Below, in pieces: positions 1 to 10,062 of a DNA stretch of 64,000 nt. The translations under genes were made by a program, and so were the position numbers. How positions within the stretch are numbered: the first letter of the stretch is position 1; each line of letters starts with the position of its first letter. This DNA is from Micromonospora echinofusca (GTDB taxonomy: Bacteria > Actinomycetota > Actinomycetes > Mycobacteriales > Micromonosporaceae): assembly GCF_900091445.1 (NCBI RefSeq), contig NZ_LT607733.1:6740001-6804000 (forward strand), written 5' to 3'. A model generated the notes under the pieces. It worked only from the letters and a program-made list of their open reading frames with translations. It searched no databases and was not told the DNA's origin.

Positions 1-530
<530 letters not shown>

Positions 531-614
531 ACTAAGCTGCTACGCGTCCACTGTGCAACTCTCGATAAACGAACAACAGACCACGGTGTGGTGTTGTTTG
601 ATATGTCGATAGAG

Positions 615-731
615 TTACGGCGGTCATGGCGGAGGGGAAACGCCCGGTTACATTCCGAACCCGGAAGCTAAGCCCTCCAGCGCCGATGGTACTGCACTCG
701 GGAGGGTGTGGGAGAGTAGGACACCGCCGGA
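615..731 (+). rRNA. rrf: 5S ribosomal RNA
   Basis: A stretch of about 117 nt lies 85 nt after the 23S end. It opens with TTACGGCGGTCATGGC, contains the loop A/B landmark CCGAACCCGGAAGCTAAG and closes with GGACACCGCCGGA, which pairs with the 5' end. The 23S-5S spacer holds two partly complementary arms (AACTCTCGATA near 557 and TCGATAGAGTT near 606), consistent with an RNase III processing stem. Confidence 0.95.
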
Positions 732-739
732 CAATCTTT

Positions 740-776
740 CAGTTCAGGGTCACCCTTTCGGGGTGGCCCTGAACTG
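740..776 (+). terminator. rRNA operon terminator
   Basis: A 16-bp stem (740-755 with 761-776, one G-U pair) closes a 5-nt TTTCG loop. It starts 9 nt after the 5S gene, where the rRNA operon should end. No long U tract follows, as is common in high-GC actinobacteria. Confidence 0.85.
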
Positions 777-1154
777 CGTTACGCACCCTTTCTACTCCGA
801 ACGCCGATACCTACGCGGCATAAAAATACCCTTGTGGTATCGGGCGAGCGGACTACACCGCCGCCGTCGAGATCCGGCGCAGCCAGTCGCGGCTCATGGG
901 AACAGACCCCTGGTTCCTCGGGCGGCGGGCTGTCCCACGGCCTGATCTGAGCGGGCCGCCCTCCGGGTATTGAGCGTCCCTGGGCAGAGGCGGCACCGCA
1001 CCACGCGGCGCTCCGTCCGCCGGTCGAGATACCCGTATTGGGTCACGATCGGCGGTAGCGGTTCACCAACGGCCACCCATAGCCGCCGTGCCGGTCAGGC
1101 ACGGGCCGGGTCGCGTGACCTCGGTGGCCGACGCGATGCGCGTACGACAGGAGC
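777..1154. other. Intergenic region without a recognisable gene
   Basis: About 380 bp between the rRNA terminator and the terminator of the convergent VanW gene. The reading frames are short, Arg-rich and lack ribosome-binding sites. I see no RNA gene or clear promoter in it. Confidence 0.6.
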
Positions 1155-1185
1155 AAGCCCCGCCGGCGACTGGCCGGCGGGGCTT
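1155..1185 (-). terminator. Terminator after the VanW-family gene
   Basis: Perfect 12-bp inverted repeat (1155-1166 with 1174-1185) around a 7-nt loop, 24 bp beyond the stop codon of the minus-strand VanW gene. It is symmetrical and could also stop transcription from the rRNA side. Confidence 0.75.
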
Positions 1186-1209
1186 CTCCGAGCGTGAGTC
1201 AGGCGGGCG

Positions 1210-3042
1210 TCAGGACGGTTCGGGACCGCAGATGAAGCGCGGCTCGGCGGAGTAGCGCCAGCTGAACTTCTCCCGCTTCACGACCTTGCCGTCCTTCTTG
1301 AACACCCGGAAGGCGTCCTGGGTGAAGCCCTGGCTGCCGCTCGCCGGGATGCAGGTGGGGCCGGGCTCCAGGTAGACCGTCCTGGGCTGGGTGATGTTGC
1401 GGCGCGGGGTGTACTCGGTCTTCACGCTGTCCCAGATCTTGGTGCTCCAGATCGACACGGTGATCGAATTCGACGTGTAGGAGGTGTCGATCAGTACGCC
1501 GTGCTCGGTGTTGTTGCGGAACTTGAAGTCCAGGTCCGGCCAGAAGATGGTCGACTCGATGACCGCCGGGTACCGGCTGAACCAGTACGAGTGCGGCTTG
1601 TGCTCGACGTCCTCCAGCCCGGCGTAGTACGTCGCGTTGAACAGCGTGGTGGTGAACTGCGAGGTGCCGCCGCCCACCCCGGGGACCAGCTTGCCGTCGA
1701 GGATGACCGGGGCGTCCCGGTAGCCCTGCGCGTAGCCGCGCTCGCCGGTGTGCCCGTTGAGGGAGAACGTCTCGCCGGGCAGCACCACCGTGCCGTCGAC
1801 GTCCTTCGCGATCGTGACGATGTTCTGGCTGCGCGGCGAGGAGAGCCCACCGGTGAACCGCGTGGTGAAGGTGGAGACCCGCTCCTTGATGCCCAGCCCG
1901 GCCAGCTTCGCCGCGGTCAGCTCCGGCTCCGCCGGCTTCAGCTCGCCGGTGACCTTCCGGTCGTCCGCCCTCGGCAGGACGGCGAGCAGGTCGCGGCCGA
2001 GCGCCTCGCTGTCGAGCTGCTGACCGGGCTTGCCCTCGACGACCTTCGGCTTGCCGCCCGAGATGGTCATCCGCGCGTCCTTCGGCGGCACCTCGATGGC
2101 GGCCAGCTCGCCGCCGAGCGCGGCGCGCAGCCGCTTCACGTCGACCTGCGGGGTCAGCTTGCCGGCCTTGTCGGCCGTGAACCGCAGGCTCCTCGCGATC
2201 GCCTTCGGCGGGATCTGCACCGAGCCCTTGCCGGTGGTCAGCGTGACGGGGGCGGCCACGGCCGGCTTCGCCAGCTCGGCCACGAGCCGGTCCACCTCCT
2301 CGGCGCTGGTCGCCGGGGGCGTCTCGACCAGCGGCACGGTCACCGGCTGCCCGGCGAGCCAGCCCTCCCGCACCACCTGCGCGGAGCGTTCCGGATCGAG
2401 CGCGAGGCTCGGCTTCGGGTGCACCGCCTTCGGCGTGGTGCCCTTCCAGGTGATCGCCGGCATGGTCATCTTTCGGCCCTGGTCGCCGACGACCTTCTCG
2501 AGGGCGGCGTCGAGGCGGGCCGTGTCCACGGTCACCACGGGCTGCACCGCCCGGGACCCCACGAGCCGGTCGACCGCGTGCGCCTCGGCCTCCGCCGCCG
2601 CCGCCACCGTGGCGTCGACGTCGATCGCCAGGCCGACGGCGGCCGGGTCGATCGTGGCGGTCCGCTCGCCGACGCGTACCGACAGCGGGGCGTTCAGGGC
2701 GGCGGCGCGGCGTTCGAGCTCCGCCCGCAACTCCCGGGCGGCGTCCGCGCGGCTCCGGCCGCCCAGCTCCGCGCCGAGCACCGTCGTCCCGCGCGGCACG
2801 TCACCGGCGTACGCGTAGGCGCCCGCCCCGGCCAGGGAACCCAGCACCGCCGTGGCGACCCCGGCGGCCAGCAGCAGGCGGAACCGGCGGGACCGTGAGC
2901 CGCCCGGCCCGGCTGCCGGCGCGACCGGCTCCGGCTCGTCACCGGGCCAGGTCACGGCTGTCACCTGCACGGTGGGCCGGTCGTCGGCGGGTGGGGGCTT
3001 CTCGCCGTACAGCGTCACGGTCACCTCGATCGGACGTACCAC
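1210..3042 (-). CDS. VanW family protein with peptidoglycan-binding-like repeats, membrane anchored
   Basis: A protein of about 610 aa. A Pro-rich cytoplasmic start is followed by one transmembrane segment (around residues 50-75), two tandem PG_binding_4-like regions (roughly 90-400) and a C-terminal VanW domain (about 415-570) with GETFSLN, VPGVGGGTSQ and YPAVIESTI. VanW proteins are named from vancomycin-resistance clusters, but the biochemical role is not settled; an outer-surface peptidoglycan role is inferred. The open frame runs on to 3294, overlapping the divergent nudC gene. I prefer the GTG at 3042, with GGAGG about 14 nt upstream; GTG at 3024 is an alternative. The start is uncertain, the family is not. 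Confidence 0.88.
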   Translation of the reverse strand: MVRPIEVTVTLYGEKPPPADDRPTVQVTAVTWPGDEPEPVAPAAGPGGSRSRRFRLLLAAGVATAVLGSLAGAGAYAYAGDVPRGTTVLGAELGGRSRADAARELRAELERRAAALNAPLSVRVGERTATIDPAAVGLAIDVDATVAAAAEAEAHAVDRLVGSRAVQPVVTVDTARLDAALEKVVGDQGRKMTMPAITWKGTTPKAVHPKPSLALDPERSAQVVREGWLAGQPVTVPLVETPPATSAEEVDRLVAELAKPAVAAPVTLTTGKGSVQIPPKAIARSLRFTADKAGKLTPQVDVKRLRAALGGELAAIEVPPKDARMTISGGKPKVVEGKPGQQLDSEALGRDLLAVLPRADDRKVTGELKPAEPELTAAKLAGLGIKERVSTFTTRFTGGLSSPRSQNIVTIAKDVDGTVVLPGETFSLNGHTGERGYAQGYRDAPVILDGKLVPGVGGGTSQFTTTLFNATYYAGLEDVEHKPHSYWFSRYPAVIESTIFWPDLDFKFRNNTEHGVLIDTSYTSNSITVSIWSTKIWDSVKTEYTPRRNITQPRTVYLEPGPTCIPASGSQGFTQDAFRVFKKDGKVVKREKFSWRYSAEPRFICGPEPS

Positions 3043-3203
3043 AACGGGGGAGCACACCTCCGCCCGGAAGACACCTACGGTAACCGGCGCCCCGGCGGGG
3101 CGGCAGCCTCCGCCCGTGCCGTCGCGTACGGCGTGTCGTCCGGCGTGTCGGGGAACACCGGCCGGCCGCCGGGCGGGCCGGCGGGCATGGCACGGTAGGG
3201 GGC

Positions 3204-4124
3204 ATGAAAGCGGACGAGGCGGTCCTCGCGTACGGGGGCGGTTGGTTGGACCGGGCGGGCGAACTGCGTACCGACCAGCAACGGCTCGCCGCACTGCTGG
3301 CGGACCCGGCGAGCACCCTGCTGCCGCTCTGGCGGGACCGCTGCCTGGTCGTGGGGGACGCGCCGGTGCGGCTGAACGGGGAACGGGCGGCCGGGGCGCT
3401 CGCCGTCGCCGACGAGACGGTCTTCCTCGGCATGGACGAGGGCTCGGCCGTCTTCGCCGTGGATCTCTCCGGGCTGCCCGAGGCCGCCGCCGTCGAGGTG
3501 GCGGGGGCGGCGGCCGCCGTGGACGTCCGGGCGCTCGTCGGCCGGCTCGACCCGGCCGGGGCGGCCGTCCAGGCGTACGCGCGGGGCCTGCTGCACTGGC
3601 ACCGGCAGCAGCGCTTCTGCGGCACGTGCGGGGCGTCGACCGTGGCCCGGGGCGGTGGACACGTGCGCTCGTGCGCGCGGGCCGACTGCGGCCGGCTCCT
3701 CTTCCCCCGGATCGAGCCGGCGGTCATCGTGCTGATCGAGGCGCCCGGCGCCCCCGACCGCTGCCTGCTGGCCCGGCACGCGGGCGCGCCCGAGGGGTCG
3801 TACTCGACGCTCGCCGGCTTCGTCGAGGTGGGCGAGAGCCTGGAGGACGCCGTCCGGCGGGAGATGGCCGAGGAGGCCGGCGTGACGCTGACCGACGTGG
3901 CGTACGTGGGGTCCCAGGCGTGGCCGTTCCCGGCCGGCCTGATGGTCGGCTTCCGCGCCACCGCCGCCTCCGAGCGGGTGCGGGTCGACGGCGAGGAGCT
4001 GCTGGAGGCGCGCTGGTTCACCCGGGACGAGCTGCGCGAGCGGGCGGCCGTCGGACGGCCCCTGGGCCGCGTCGACTCGATCGACCACCACCTGCTGCAC
4101 TCCTGGCTCGCCGCCGGCACCTGA
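3204..4124 (+). CDS. nudC: NAD(+) diphosphatase / NAD-capped RNA hydrolase (Nudix)
   Basis: 306 aa with the three-part NudC layout. The divergent N-terminal domain is followed by a zinc ribbon near residues 137-165 (FCGTCG then CARADCG), then a Nudix domain. The Nudix box GFVEVGESLEDAVRREMAEE fits the G-x5-E-x7-REUxEExGU signature. The segment SQAWPFPAGLMVGF matches the SQPWPFPxS motif that marks NADH/NAD hydrolases; the usual first Pro is Ala here. The family cleaves NAD(H) to NMN(H) and AMP and removes NAD caps from RNA. ATG follows a G-rich Shine-Dalgarno sequence. It is divergent from the VanW gene and convergent with the flippase gene. Confidence 0.92.
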   Translation: MKADEAVLAYGGGWLDRAGELRTDQQRLAALLADPASTLLPLWRDRCLVVGDAPVRLNGERAAGALAVADETVFLGMDEGSAVFAVDLSGLPEAAAVEVAGAAAAVDVRALVGRLDPAGAAVQAYARGLLHWHRQQRFCGTCGASTVARGGGHVRSCARADCGRLLFPRIEPAVIVLIEAPGAPDRCLLARHAGAPEGSYSTLAGFVEVGESLEDAVRREMAEEAGVTLTDVAYVGSQAWPFPAGLMVGFRATAASERVRVDGEELLEARWFTRDELRERAAVGRPLGRVDSIDHHLLHSWLAAGT

Positions 4125-4141
4125 CCGCCACGGCCGGCACC

Positions 4142-5389
4142 TCAGGAGCCGCCGGGTCGGGTAGGGCCGGCCGAGGGGCGGCGGAAGGTCAGCCAGGCCA
4201 TCACCGTGGCCGTGGCGACGGCGGTGGCGAGCGCGCAGACCAGGACGCCCTCGACCGTGCGCGGCGCGACGAGCAGGGCCGTCCCGGCGAGGACGGCGGT
4301 GGCCGCCCAGAGCGGCGCGGCGGGCCACCGGGCACCCGTCGCCACCTGGTCGTTGACCAGCATGAAGACCACCGCGTAGAGGGCGCCGACGGCGGCGAAG
4401 AGCGGTGCCGCGCCGGCCAGGTGCAGGTAGTCCGCCCCACCGGCGAGGCGGAACGCCAGCTCGCCGGCGAACGCGGAGGCGCCGACCAGGACCGCGCCGC
4501 AGGCCAGGATCAGCCCCAGCGCGGCGACCCGGGCCCGTTGGTCGCCCCGGGCGAGGCGGGGCAGCACCAGCACGGTGACCACCTGCGGCGCCCAGAGCGC
4601 TCCCTTGGTGAGCACCGACCCGACCGCGTACCCGCCGGAGGCGTCGTCGGGCAGTAGCTGGCGGGCGAGGATCAGGTCGGCGTACGAGATGGTGAGCATC
4701 GCCAACGACGCGCCGCACGCCGTCATGACGTGCCGGGCGGTCAGCCGGCGGTCCACCGCGGCGGCCGGGGCGCCCGTGCGCGGGGCCGGCGCGGCGGGCC
4801 GCACCGGGCGGGCGAGACGGGCCAGCAGGGGCAGGACGGCCAGCCCGGTGAGCGTGGCGAGCAGCAGGCAGGCGACCGGCCCCCGGCCGAGGGCCAGCCC
4901 GAGCACGAGCCCGCCGTAGCGGCCGGCGGCGAGCACGGTCATCGCGGCGGCCAGGCGCAGGAACCGCTGGTCGCCCTGGAGTTCACCGAGCCACCGGCCG
5001 GCCAGCACGGTGGCGAACGTGGTCGCCGCGAGCAGCAGGGTCAGCGCCACCGGCAGGCGCAGTGCCGCGCTGAGCGCCGGGGCGGCCAGCGCGGTGACTC
5101 CGGCGGTGAGCGCGGCGGTGCGCAGCGCGAGGCGGGCGGCGTTGGTGGCGCCCCACCGGGCGCGGTGCGCGGCCACCGCGATCTGGAGCCCGAAGCCGGG
5201 CACGGCCGCGATGGCGGCGAGGGCGAGCGCGGTGGCCAGCGCGCCCAGCTCGGCGGCGGCCAGCCGGCGGGCCCCGAGGACCGGGACCAGGTAGGCCAGC
5301 GCGTTGGTCAGCATGGTGGCGACGGTGACGGCGGCGCCCGCAGCGCCGAGCCGGACGGCTCCGGCTTCTCTGCCCGTCGTCCGGGTCAT
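4142..5389 (-). CDS. Polysaccharide export / Wzx-like flippase family membrane protein
   Basis: 415 aa and almost entirely hydrophobic, with about 12 predicted membrane spans separated by short Arg-rich loops. The N-terminal GAAVTVATMLTNALAYLVPV and the spacing of helices resemble the MATE/MOP flippase superfamily (Wzx, MurJ-like). A role in moving lipid-linked sugars across the membrane is inferred from fold and from the adjacent FkbM methyltransferase and GT-C-like genes. Substrate unknown. ATG start at 5389, divergent from the FkbM gene, with which it shares a 155-bp promoter region. Confidence 0.8.
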   Translation of the reverse strand: MTRTTGREAGAVRLGAAGAAVTVATMLTNALAYLVPVLGARRLAAAELGALATALALAAIAAVPGFGLQIAVAAHRARWGATNAARLALRTAALTAGVTALAAPALSAALRLPVALTLLLAATTFATVLAGRWLGELQGDQRFLRLAAAMTVLAAGRYGGLVLGLALGRGPVACLLLATLTGLAVLPLLARLARPVRPAAPAPRTGAPAAAVDRRLTARHVMTACGASLAMLTISYADLILARQLLPDDASGGYAVGSVLTKGALWAPQVVTVLVLPRLARGDQRARVAALGLILACGAVLVGASAFAGELAFRLAGGADYLHLAGAAPLFAAVGALYAVVFMLVNDQVATGARWPAAPLWAATAVLAGTALLVAPRTVEGVLVCALATAVATATVMAWLTFRRPSAGPTRPGGS

Positions 5390-5544
5390 GTCACCCCATG
5401 TCGCGCTGCTGTCCGGCGCGGGCGGTGCGCGTCGCGGCCGGCGGAGCGGCCGGAACGGGCCCGACCCCGGGTGACGGTACCGGTCAGTAGGGTCTTGCGT
5501 CAGCCCCTGCCCATCGGGCCGGGAAGCGTCTAGTGTGCTGGCCC

Positions 5545-6300
5545 ATGGCGTCGACGCACGTGGCCTCCGCAGCCACCTCCGGTTTGGCCTCGGTCCTGCC
5601 CGAACGGTTCGTCGCGGCCGCGATCCGGCGGGTCTACCCCCGGGTGGAGCCGGAGCTGGCCCGGTTGGCCGGTTTCGTCCCGCGCGGTGGCACGGCCGTG
5701 GACGTCGGCGCCTGGTACGGCCCGTGGACGGCCCGACTGCTCAGGCGCGCCGACCGGGTGGTCGCGGTGGAGCCCACCCCGCCGCTGGCCCGACAGTTGC
5801 GGGCGGCGTTCCCGGCCGTCGAGGTGGTCGAGGCGGCCGTGTCGGACCACGAGGGCACCGCGTCGCTCTACCTGCCCGAGGGCGGGGCGATCGTCGGCAC
5901 CTCCTCGCTGGAGGACCCGCGGCAGGGCGACCCGGTGCAGGTCCGGCGGATCACGCTCGACTCGCTCGGCCTGACCGACGTGCGCTTCGTGAAGCTGGAC
6001 ATCGAGGGACACGAGCTGCCGGCGCTGCGGGGCGCCGCGGAGACGGTCCGCCGGGACCGGCCGGTGCTGCTCATCGAGGTGGAGGAGCGCATCCAGCCGG
6101 TCGGTCCGCTGCTGGAACTGCTCGCCGGCTGGGGCTACCGGGGGTACGTGCTGCCGGGGCGGGACTGGGTGCCACTGGCCGACTTCGACCTCGGCGGGCA
6201 CCAGCGCGCGGCGATCGCCCGGGTCGGGCAGAGCTTCGCCCGCCGGGTGCTCTGGCCCCGCCCCCGCTACGTCAACTCGGTGCTGTTCCGTCCCGAGTGA
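5545..6300 (+). CDS. FkbM family SAM-dependent methyltransferase
   Basis: 251 aa from ATG 5545; an in-frame GTG at 5533 is less likely. The SAM-binding motif I is AVDVGAWYGPWTARLL (near residue 55) and the acidic end of beta-2 is VVAVEPTPPLARQL. The FkbM signature FVKLDIEGHELPALRGA lies near residue 150. Family members O-methylate sugars or polyketides. Beside flippase and glycosyltransferase-like genes, a sugar substrate is the better guess. The 155-bp divergent gap upstream contains a possible -10, TAGGGT at 5493-5498. Confidence 0.85.
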   Translation: MASTHVASAATSGLASVLPERFVAAAIRRVYPRVEPELARLAGFVPRGGTAVDVGAWYGPWTARLLRRADRVVAVEPTPPLARQLRAAFPAVEVVEAAVSDHEGTASLYLPEGGAIVGTSSLEDPRQGDPVQVRRITLDSLGLTDVRFVKLDIEGHELPALRGAAETVRRDRPVLLIEVEERIQPVGPLLELLAGWGYRGYVLPGRDWVPLADFDLGGHQRAAIARVGQSFARRVLWPRPRYVNSVLFRPE

Positions 6301-6315
6301 CCGTGCCCGGCGGGC

Positions 6316-8211
6316 TCACTGCTGCGGCACCGCGGTGCCGACGACGACCTCGTTGGTGCAGATCGTCACGCCGTGGCGCGGGACGGTCAGCTCGACGGTG
6401 TCGCCGCCGCCGGTGAACTCGAAGAAGTACTGGTGCAGGCCCTGCTTGACGGGGAACTCCCGGGCGGTGCCGCCGAGCCGGAAGACGGCGGTGGAGTCGG
6501 CGGAGCTGAGGTAGCCGACCCGGACCACCCAGAACCAGTCGTCGCGCGGTGCGCTGAGCGGCAGCCGTATCGTCTGCCCCCCGAGGATCTTGTAACCGCA
6601 GCCCTCGTCGGGGCCGGGCGGGACGGCGGGACCGTCGACCCGGACCGGGGTGACGCGCCCCTGGTCGTCGAAGATCGCGGGCTCCTCCGCCCCGGTGACG
6701 AAGACCGGGCCGTCCTCCATCGCCTGGAAGAACTTCGACTGCCGGTTGTACGGCGCGGACAGGTTGGGCACCACGCCTTCGGGGACGGGCCGGTCGAGGA
6801 AGACCGTGCCGGGTGGGGCGGCGGCCAGTTCGGCACGCGCGGTCTCCAGGTAGGCCAGGCCCCGCTTCACGGCCCACTCGTCGCCGTACCGCGCGGTGCT
6901 CCAGGCCGTGCCCAGACCCCCGGCGAGCAGCACGACGACGATCAGGGTGCTGGCCGTCTCGCGGTACCGGGTCAGCCACTCCGGCCGCCGGTCGCCCGCC
7001 TCTCGCTCCCCGTCCGCGGGGTGCCCCGTCGTACCGTCCGCCGGCCCCGTGACCGGGGCAGCCAGGCCGAGCAGCGCGACGCCGACGCAGAGCGCGGCCA
7101 CCACGACCACGTCGGTGACGTACCGGGGCACGGAACCGGCCACGTCGCTGTAGACCGAGCCGAGCCGGGTCGCGCCCAGCAGGGCCACCACGAGGGCCAG
7201 GTACGCCCCGAGCAGCACCCAGGCCCGCCCGGCGGTGCGACGCAGGCGTACGGTCAGCACGACCAGGGCCAGGAAGACGGCCCAGGACAGCCATCGGCCC
7301 AGCTCCGGTGGCGCGGTCACCGGGGCGCCGTCGCCCGCCGCCATCCATGCCCACGGCCCGCCGAGCAGGCCCGGGACGACGGTGGAGCCGAGCAGCTGCC
7401 ACAGGAACGAGAACACCTCGTTCAGCGAGTCCGGCCGGCGCAGGGAGGATTCCGAGCGGGTCAGGTAGAGCCCGGCGAAGCCCAGCGAGACGGCGGTGAG
7501 CACCGCCCACGACGGCCAGTAGCGGCGCACCGTGTCCCACACCGCCCGTACCGGCGGGCCGTCGACGAGCAGGCACGCGGTGAACAGGAAGACCAGCGGC
7601 ACCACCAGCAGGGACTTCTCGAAGAAGAGGAGCCCGAACACCACCGCCAGGGCCAGGCTGACCAGGTGCCGGCGGCGGCCGGTGCGGACGTAGCGCAGCT
7701 GGGCGCCGATGGCCAGCACCATGGCGAGCTGCATGGGCACCATGTTCACGCCCACCGCCCACCAGGTGCCGGCCTCCAGGGTGAGCGGACTGAACAGGAA
7801 GATCGCGAGCGGCACCAGCAGCGCCAGGCCGGGCCGGACGAGCGTGCGGAGCAGCCGGAAGAAGGCCACCGCCAGCACCGCCTGGCCGGCGGTCATCAGC
7901 AGTACGTACGGCCAGTAGGCGAGGCCGACCACCCGGGTCACCACCCAGGTGAGCAGCAGGGCGGCCGGCATGAAGTGGTTGTTGTAGAGAGTGAGCAGGA
8001 AGCCCGGCGTGAGGTCGGCCTCCGCCGCCCGGGAGACCAGCACCCAGTCGTCGACCGCGAGGTGGCCCCGGGAGGCGAGCTGCGCCCGCCACACCAGGCT
8101 GACCACGATCATGGCGACGCCGATCGCCCGTACCGGGTCGGCGCGTACCCAGCCGCCGATCGGTCCGCTCTCGTCAGGCTGGGCGGCCCCCTCGGACCCG
8201 GTCGATGCCAT
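6316..8211 (-). CDS. Integral membrane protein, probable GT-C type glycosyltransferase
   Basis: 631 aa from ATG 8211. About ten to twelve hydrophobic helices fill residues 20-440, followed by an extracytoplasmic domain of about 190 residues with no family I recognise. The first external loop contains AVDDWVLVSRAAEADL and then YNNHFMPAALLL. Acidic pairs in the first loop are typical of GT-C enzymes that use polyprenyl-phosphate sugars. That assignment is from topology, not from a named family. It converges with the FkbM gene and is divergent from the next membrane protein. Confidence 0.7.
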   Translation of the reverse strand: MASTGSEGAAQPDESGPIGGWVRADPVRAIGVAMIVVSLVWRAQLASRGHLAVDDWVLVSRAAEADLTPGFLLTLYNNHFMPAALLLTWVVTRVVGLAYWPYVLLMTAGQAVLAVAFFRLLRTLVRPGLALLVPLAIFLFSPLTLEAGTWWAVGVNMVPMQLAMVLAIGAQLRYVRTGRRRHLVSLALAVVFGLLFFEKSLLVVPLVFLFTACLLVDGPPVRAVWDTVRRYWPSWAVLTAVSLGFAGLYLTRSESSLRRPDSLNEVFSFLWQLLGSTVVPGLLGGPWAWMAAGDGAPVTAPPELGRWLSWAVFLALVVLTVRLRRTAGRAWVLLGAYLALVVALLGATRLGSVYSDVAGSVPRYVTDVVVVAALCVGVALLGLAAPVTGPADGTTGHPADGEREAGDRRPEWLTRYRETASTLIVVVLLAGGLGTAWSTARYGDEWAVKRGLAYLETARAELAAAPPGTVFLDRPVPEGVVPNLSAPYNRQSKFFQAMEDGPVFVTGAEEPAIFDDQGRVTPVRVDGPAVPPGPDEGCGYKILGGQTIRLPLSAPRDDWFWVVRVGYLSSADSTAVFRLGGTAREFPVKQGLHQYFFEFTGGGDTVELTVPRHGVTICTNEVVVGTAVPQQ

Positions 8212-8346
8212 GGCGGGAAGACTGCCACACCGCCGGCCGCTGTTCCCATCAGGCCAACGGATGGTTCGGTCCCCGCGCGCAGGCCCGCGTACAGTGGCCG
8301 CCACCAGCGCGGCGGTCGTCGCGCCCGGGCAGTGGTGAGGTCAGGG

Positions 8347-10062
8347 ATGCGCGAACGGCTGGTGCCGCACGGCGTGGCCGCCGCCGTGACGGCGGTGGTG
8401 CTCGCCCCGCTGGCCCTGCCCGGCTACGTGCTCCGCTACGACATGGTCTTCGTGCCCCGGCAGGCGCTGAGCTGGGAGGCGATCGCCCCGGCCACCGCGC
8501 TGCCCCGGGCCGTCCCGCAGGACGCGGTGGTCGCGCTGGCCAGCCAGGTGGTGCCCGGCTGGCTGCTGCAACGGCTGGTGCTGTGCGCGATCGTGTACCT
8601 GGCCGCGCTGGGCGCCGCCCGGCTGGTGCCGACCGATCGGGTCGCGGTACGGGTCGTGGCCGCCGTCGGGTACGCCTGGACGCCGTACCTCGCCGAGCGA
8701 CTGCTCATCGGGCAGTGGGGGCTGCTGGTCGCGTACGCCGCGCTGCCCTGGCTGGTGCGGGCGGCGCTCGACGTGCGGGCGGGCCGCGGCGGGCTGCGCC
8801 GGCTGCTGCTCGCGGCGGCGGCGTCGGCGATCACGCCCACCGGCGGGGTGCTCGCCCTGGCCGCGGTCGCGGTGCTGCTGCCCGGGCGCTACCCGGCGGC
8901 CGCCCGGTCGACGGCGCTGGGCGTGGGGTCGACGATGCTGCTCAACGCGCCGTGGCTGGTCGCCGGGTTCGTCACCGCCGACGCCGGTCGGTCCGATCCG
9001 GCCGGGGTGGTGGCGTTCGCCGCGCGCGCGGAGAACTGGGCCGGCCCGCTGGCGGCCCTGGCGGGCACCGGCGGCATCTGGAACGGGCAGAGCACCCCCG
9101 CCTCCCGGGCGGTCGTGCTGGTGCCGCTGGCCACGGTGCTGCTGCTGGCCGTCGCCGGGTACGGCCTCACGCTGCTGCGCCGGCGCTGGCCGCCGTCGGC
9201 CGTCGGCCGGTTCGGCCTGCTCGCCGGCGGTTCGTGGCTGGCGGCGGCGCTCGGGGTGCTGCCCGGCGGCGCGGATCTGCTCGGCTGGCTGGTCGCCAAC
9301 GTGCCCGGCGCCGGCCTGTTCCGCGACGGTCAGAAGCTGCTGGTGCCGTACGCGCTGGCGCTGGCGGTCTCCGGCGCGCTCGGCGCGGAACGGATCGCGG
9401 ACCGGCTGGCGGCCCGCTTCGACGCGACGACCGCCGCGGTGACGCTGGTCGGCGCGGCGCTGCTGCCGGTGGCGCTCCTGCCCGACCTGGCCTTCGGCGG
9501 CGTCGGCCGGCTACACCCCGTGGCCTGGCCGGCGGACTGGGCGACGGTGGCGCGGCTGACCGCGCAGCGGCCGGGCGAGGTGATCTCGCTGCCGTTCCAG
9601 GAGTACCAGAGCCATCCGTGGAACCACGGGCAGGTGGTGATCGATCCGGCGCCCCGGTACCTCGCCGTGCCGGTGCTCATCGACGACACGCTGCGGGTCG
9701 GCGACCTGGCGGTGGCCGGCGAGGACCGCCGCGCCGCCCGGGTACGCGAGGTGTTCGCCGCCGGTGCGCGCCTGTCGAGCACCGGCTCCCGGTGGGTGCT
9801 GGTGCAGCGGGCGGCCGGCCCGCCCCCGGCCCCGGCGGCGCTGGCCGGGCTGCGGACCGTCCACGCGGGACCGGAGCTGACCCTCTACGAGAACCCGGAC
9901 TGGACGCCGCCGCCAGCGCCGGCCCGGCCCGGCCCGGTGGGGTGGGCCCACCTCCTGACCGGAACGGTGGTGGTGGGGATCGTTTTTTCGGGCGCTGCGC
10001 GGGTAGGCTACCGCGTGGTAGCGTCCCGGCACGCGAGTCCCGCGGAAGGAGAAGGTGGATGA
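8347..10062 (+). CDS. Large membrane protein, GT-C-like, paired with DUF2613 peptide
   Basis: 571 aa with at least ten transmembrane segments and a short external C-terminal region. Motifs such as RYDMVFVPRQALSW in the first loop and GLFRDGQKLLVPYALAL are reminiscent of the N-terminal membrane half of AftD-type arabinofuranosyltransferases, but the protein is under half that length. Its TGA overlaps the ATG of the DUF2613 gene. Function in envelope glycan assembly is inferred from topology and neighbours. ATG 8347 follows GAGGTCAGGG. Confidence 0.72.
   Translation: MRERLVPHGVAAAVTAVVLAPLALPGYVLRYDMVFVPRQALSWEAIAPATALPRAVPQDAVVALASQVVPGWLLQRLVLCAIVYLAALGAARLVPTDRVAVRVVAAVGYAWTPYLAERLLIGQWGLLVAYAALPWLVRAALDVRAGRGGLRRLLLAAAASAITPTGGVLALAAVAVLLPGRYPAAARSTALGVGSTMLLNAPWLVAGFVTADAGRSDPAGVVAFAARAENWAGPLAALAGTGGIWNGQSTPASRAVVLVPLATVLLLAVAGYGLTLLRRRWPPSAVGRFGLLAGGSWLAAALGVLPGGADLLGWLVANVPGAGLFRDGQKLLVPYALALAVSGALGAERIADRLAARFDATTAAVTLVGAALLPVALLPDLAFGGVGRLHPVAWPADWATVARLTAQRPGEVISLPFQEYQSHPWNHGQVVIDPAPRYLAVPVLIDDTLRVGDLAVAGEDRRAARVREVFAAGARLSSTGSRWVLVQRAAGPPPAPAALAGLRTVHAGPELTLYENPDWTPPPAPARPGPVGWAHLLTGTVVVGIVFSGAARVGYRVVASRHASPAEGEGG

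Noticed and set aside
777..1154. Small coding frames after the rRNA operon
   Set aside because: Arg-rich, no ribosome-binding sites, no conserved features.
1501..2898. Long plus-strand open frame opposite the VanW gene
   Set aside because: Product is Arg/Gly/Val-rich without domains and mirrors the codon bias of the minus-strand gene, which has clear VanW motifs.
6373..8340. Very long plus-strand frame continuing into the membrane protein at 8347
   Set aside because: The part before 8347 is low-complexity antisense to a real membrane protein gene; ATG 8347 has its own ribosome-binding site.
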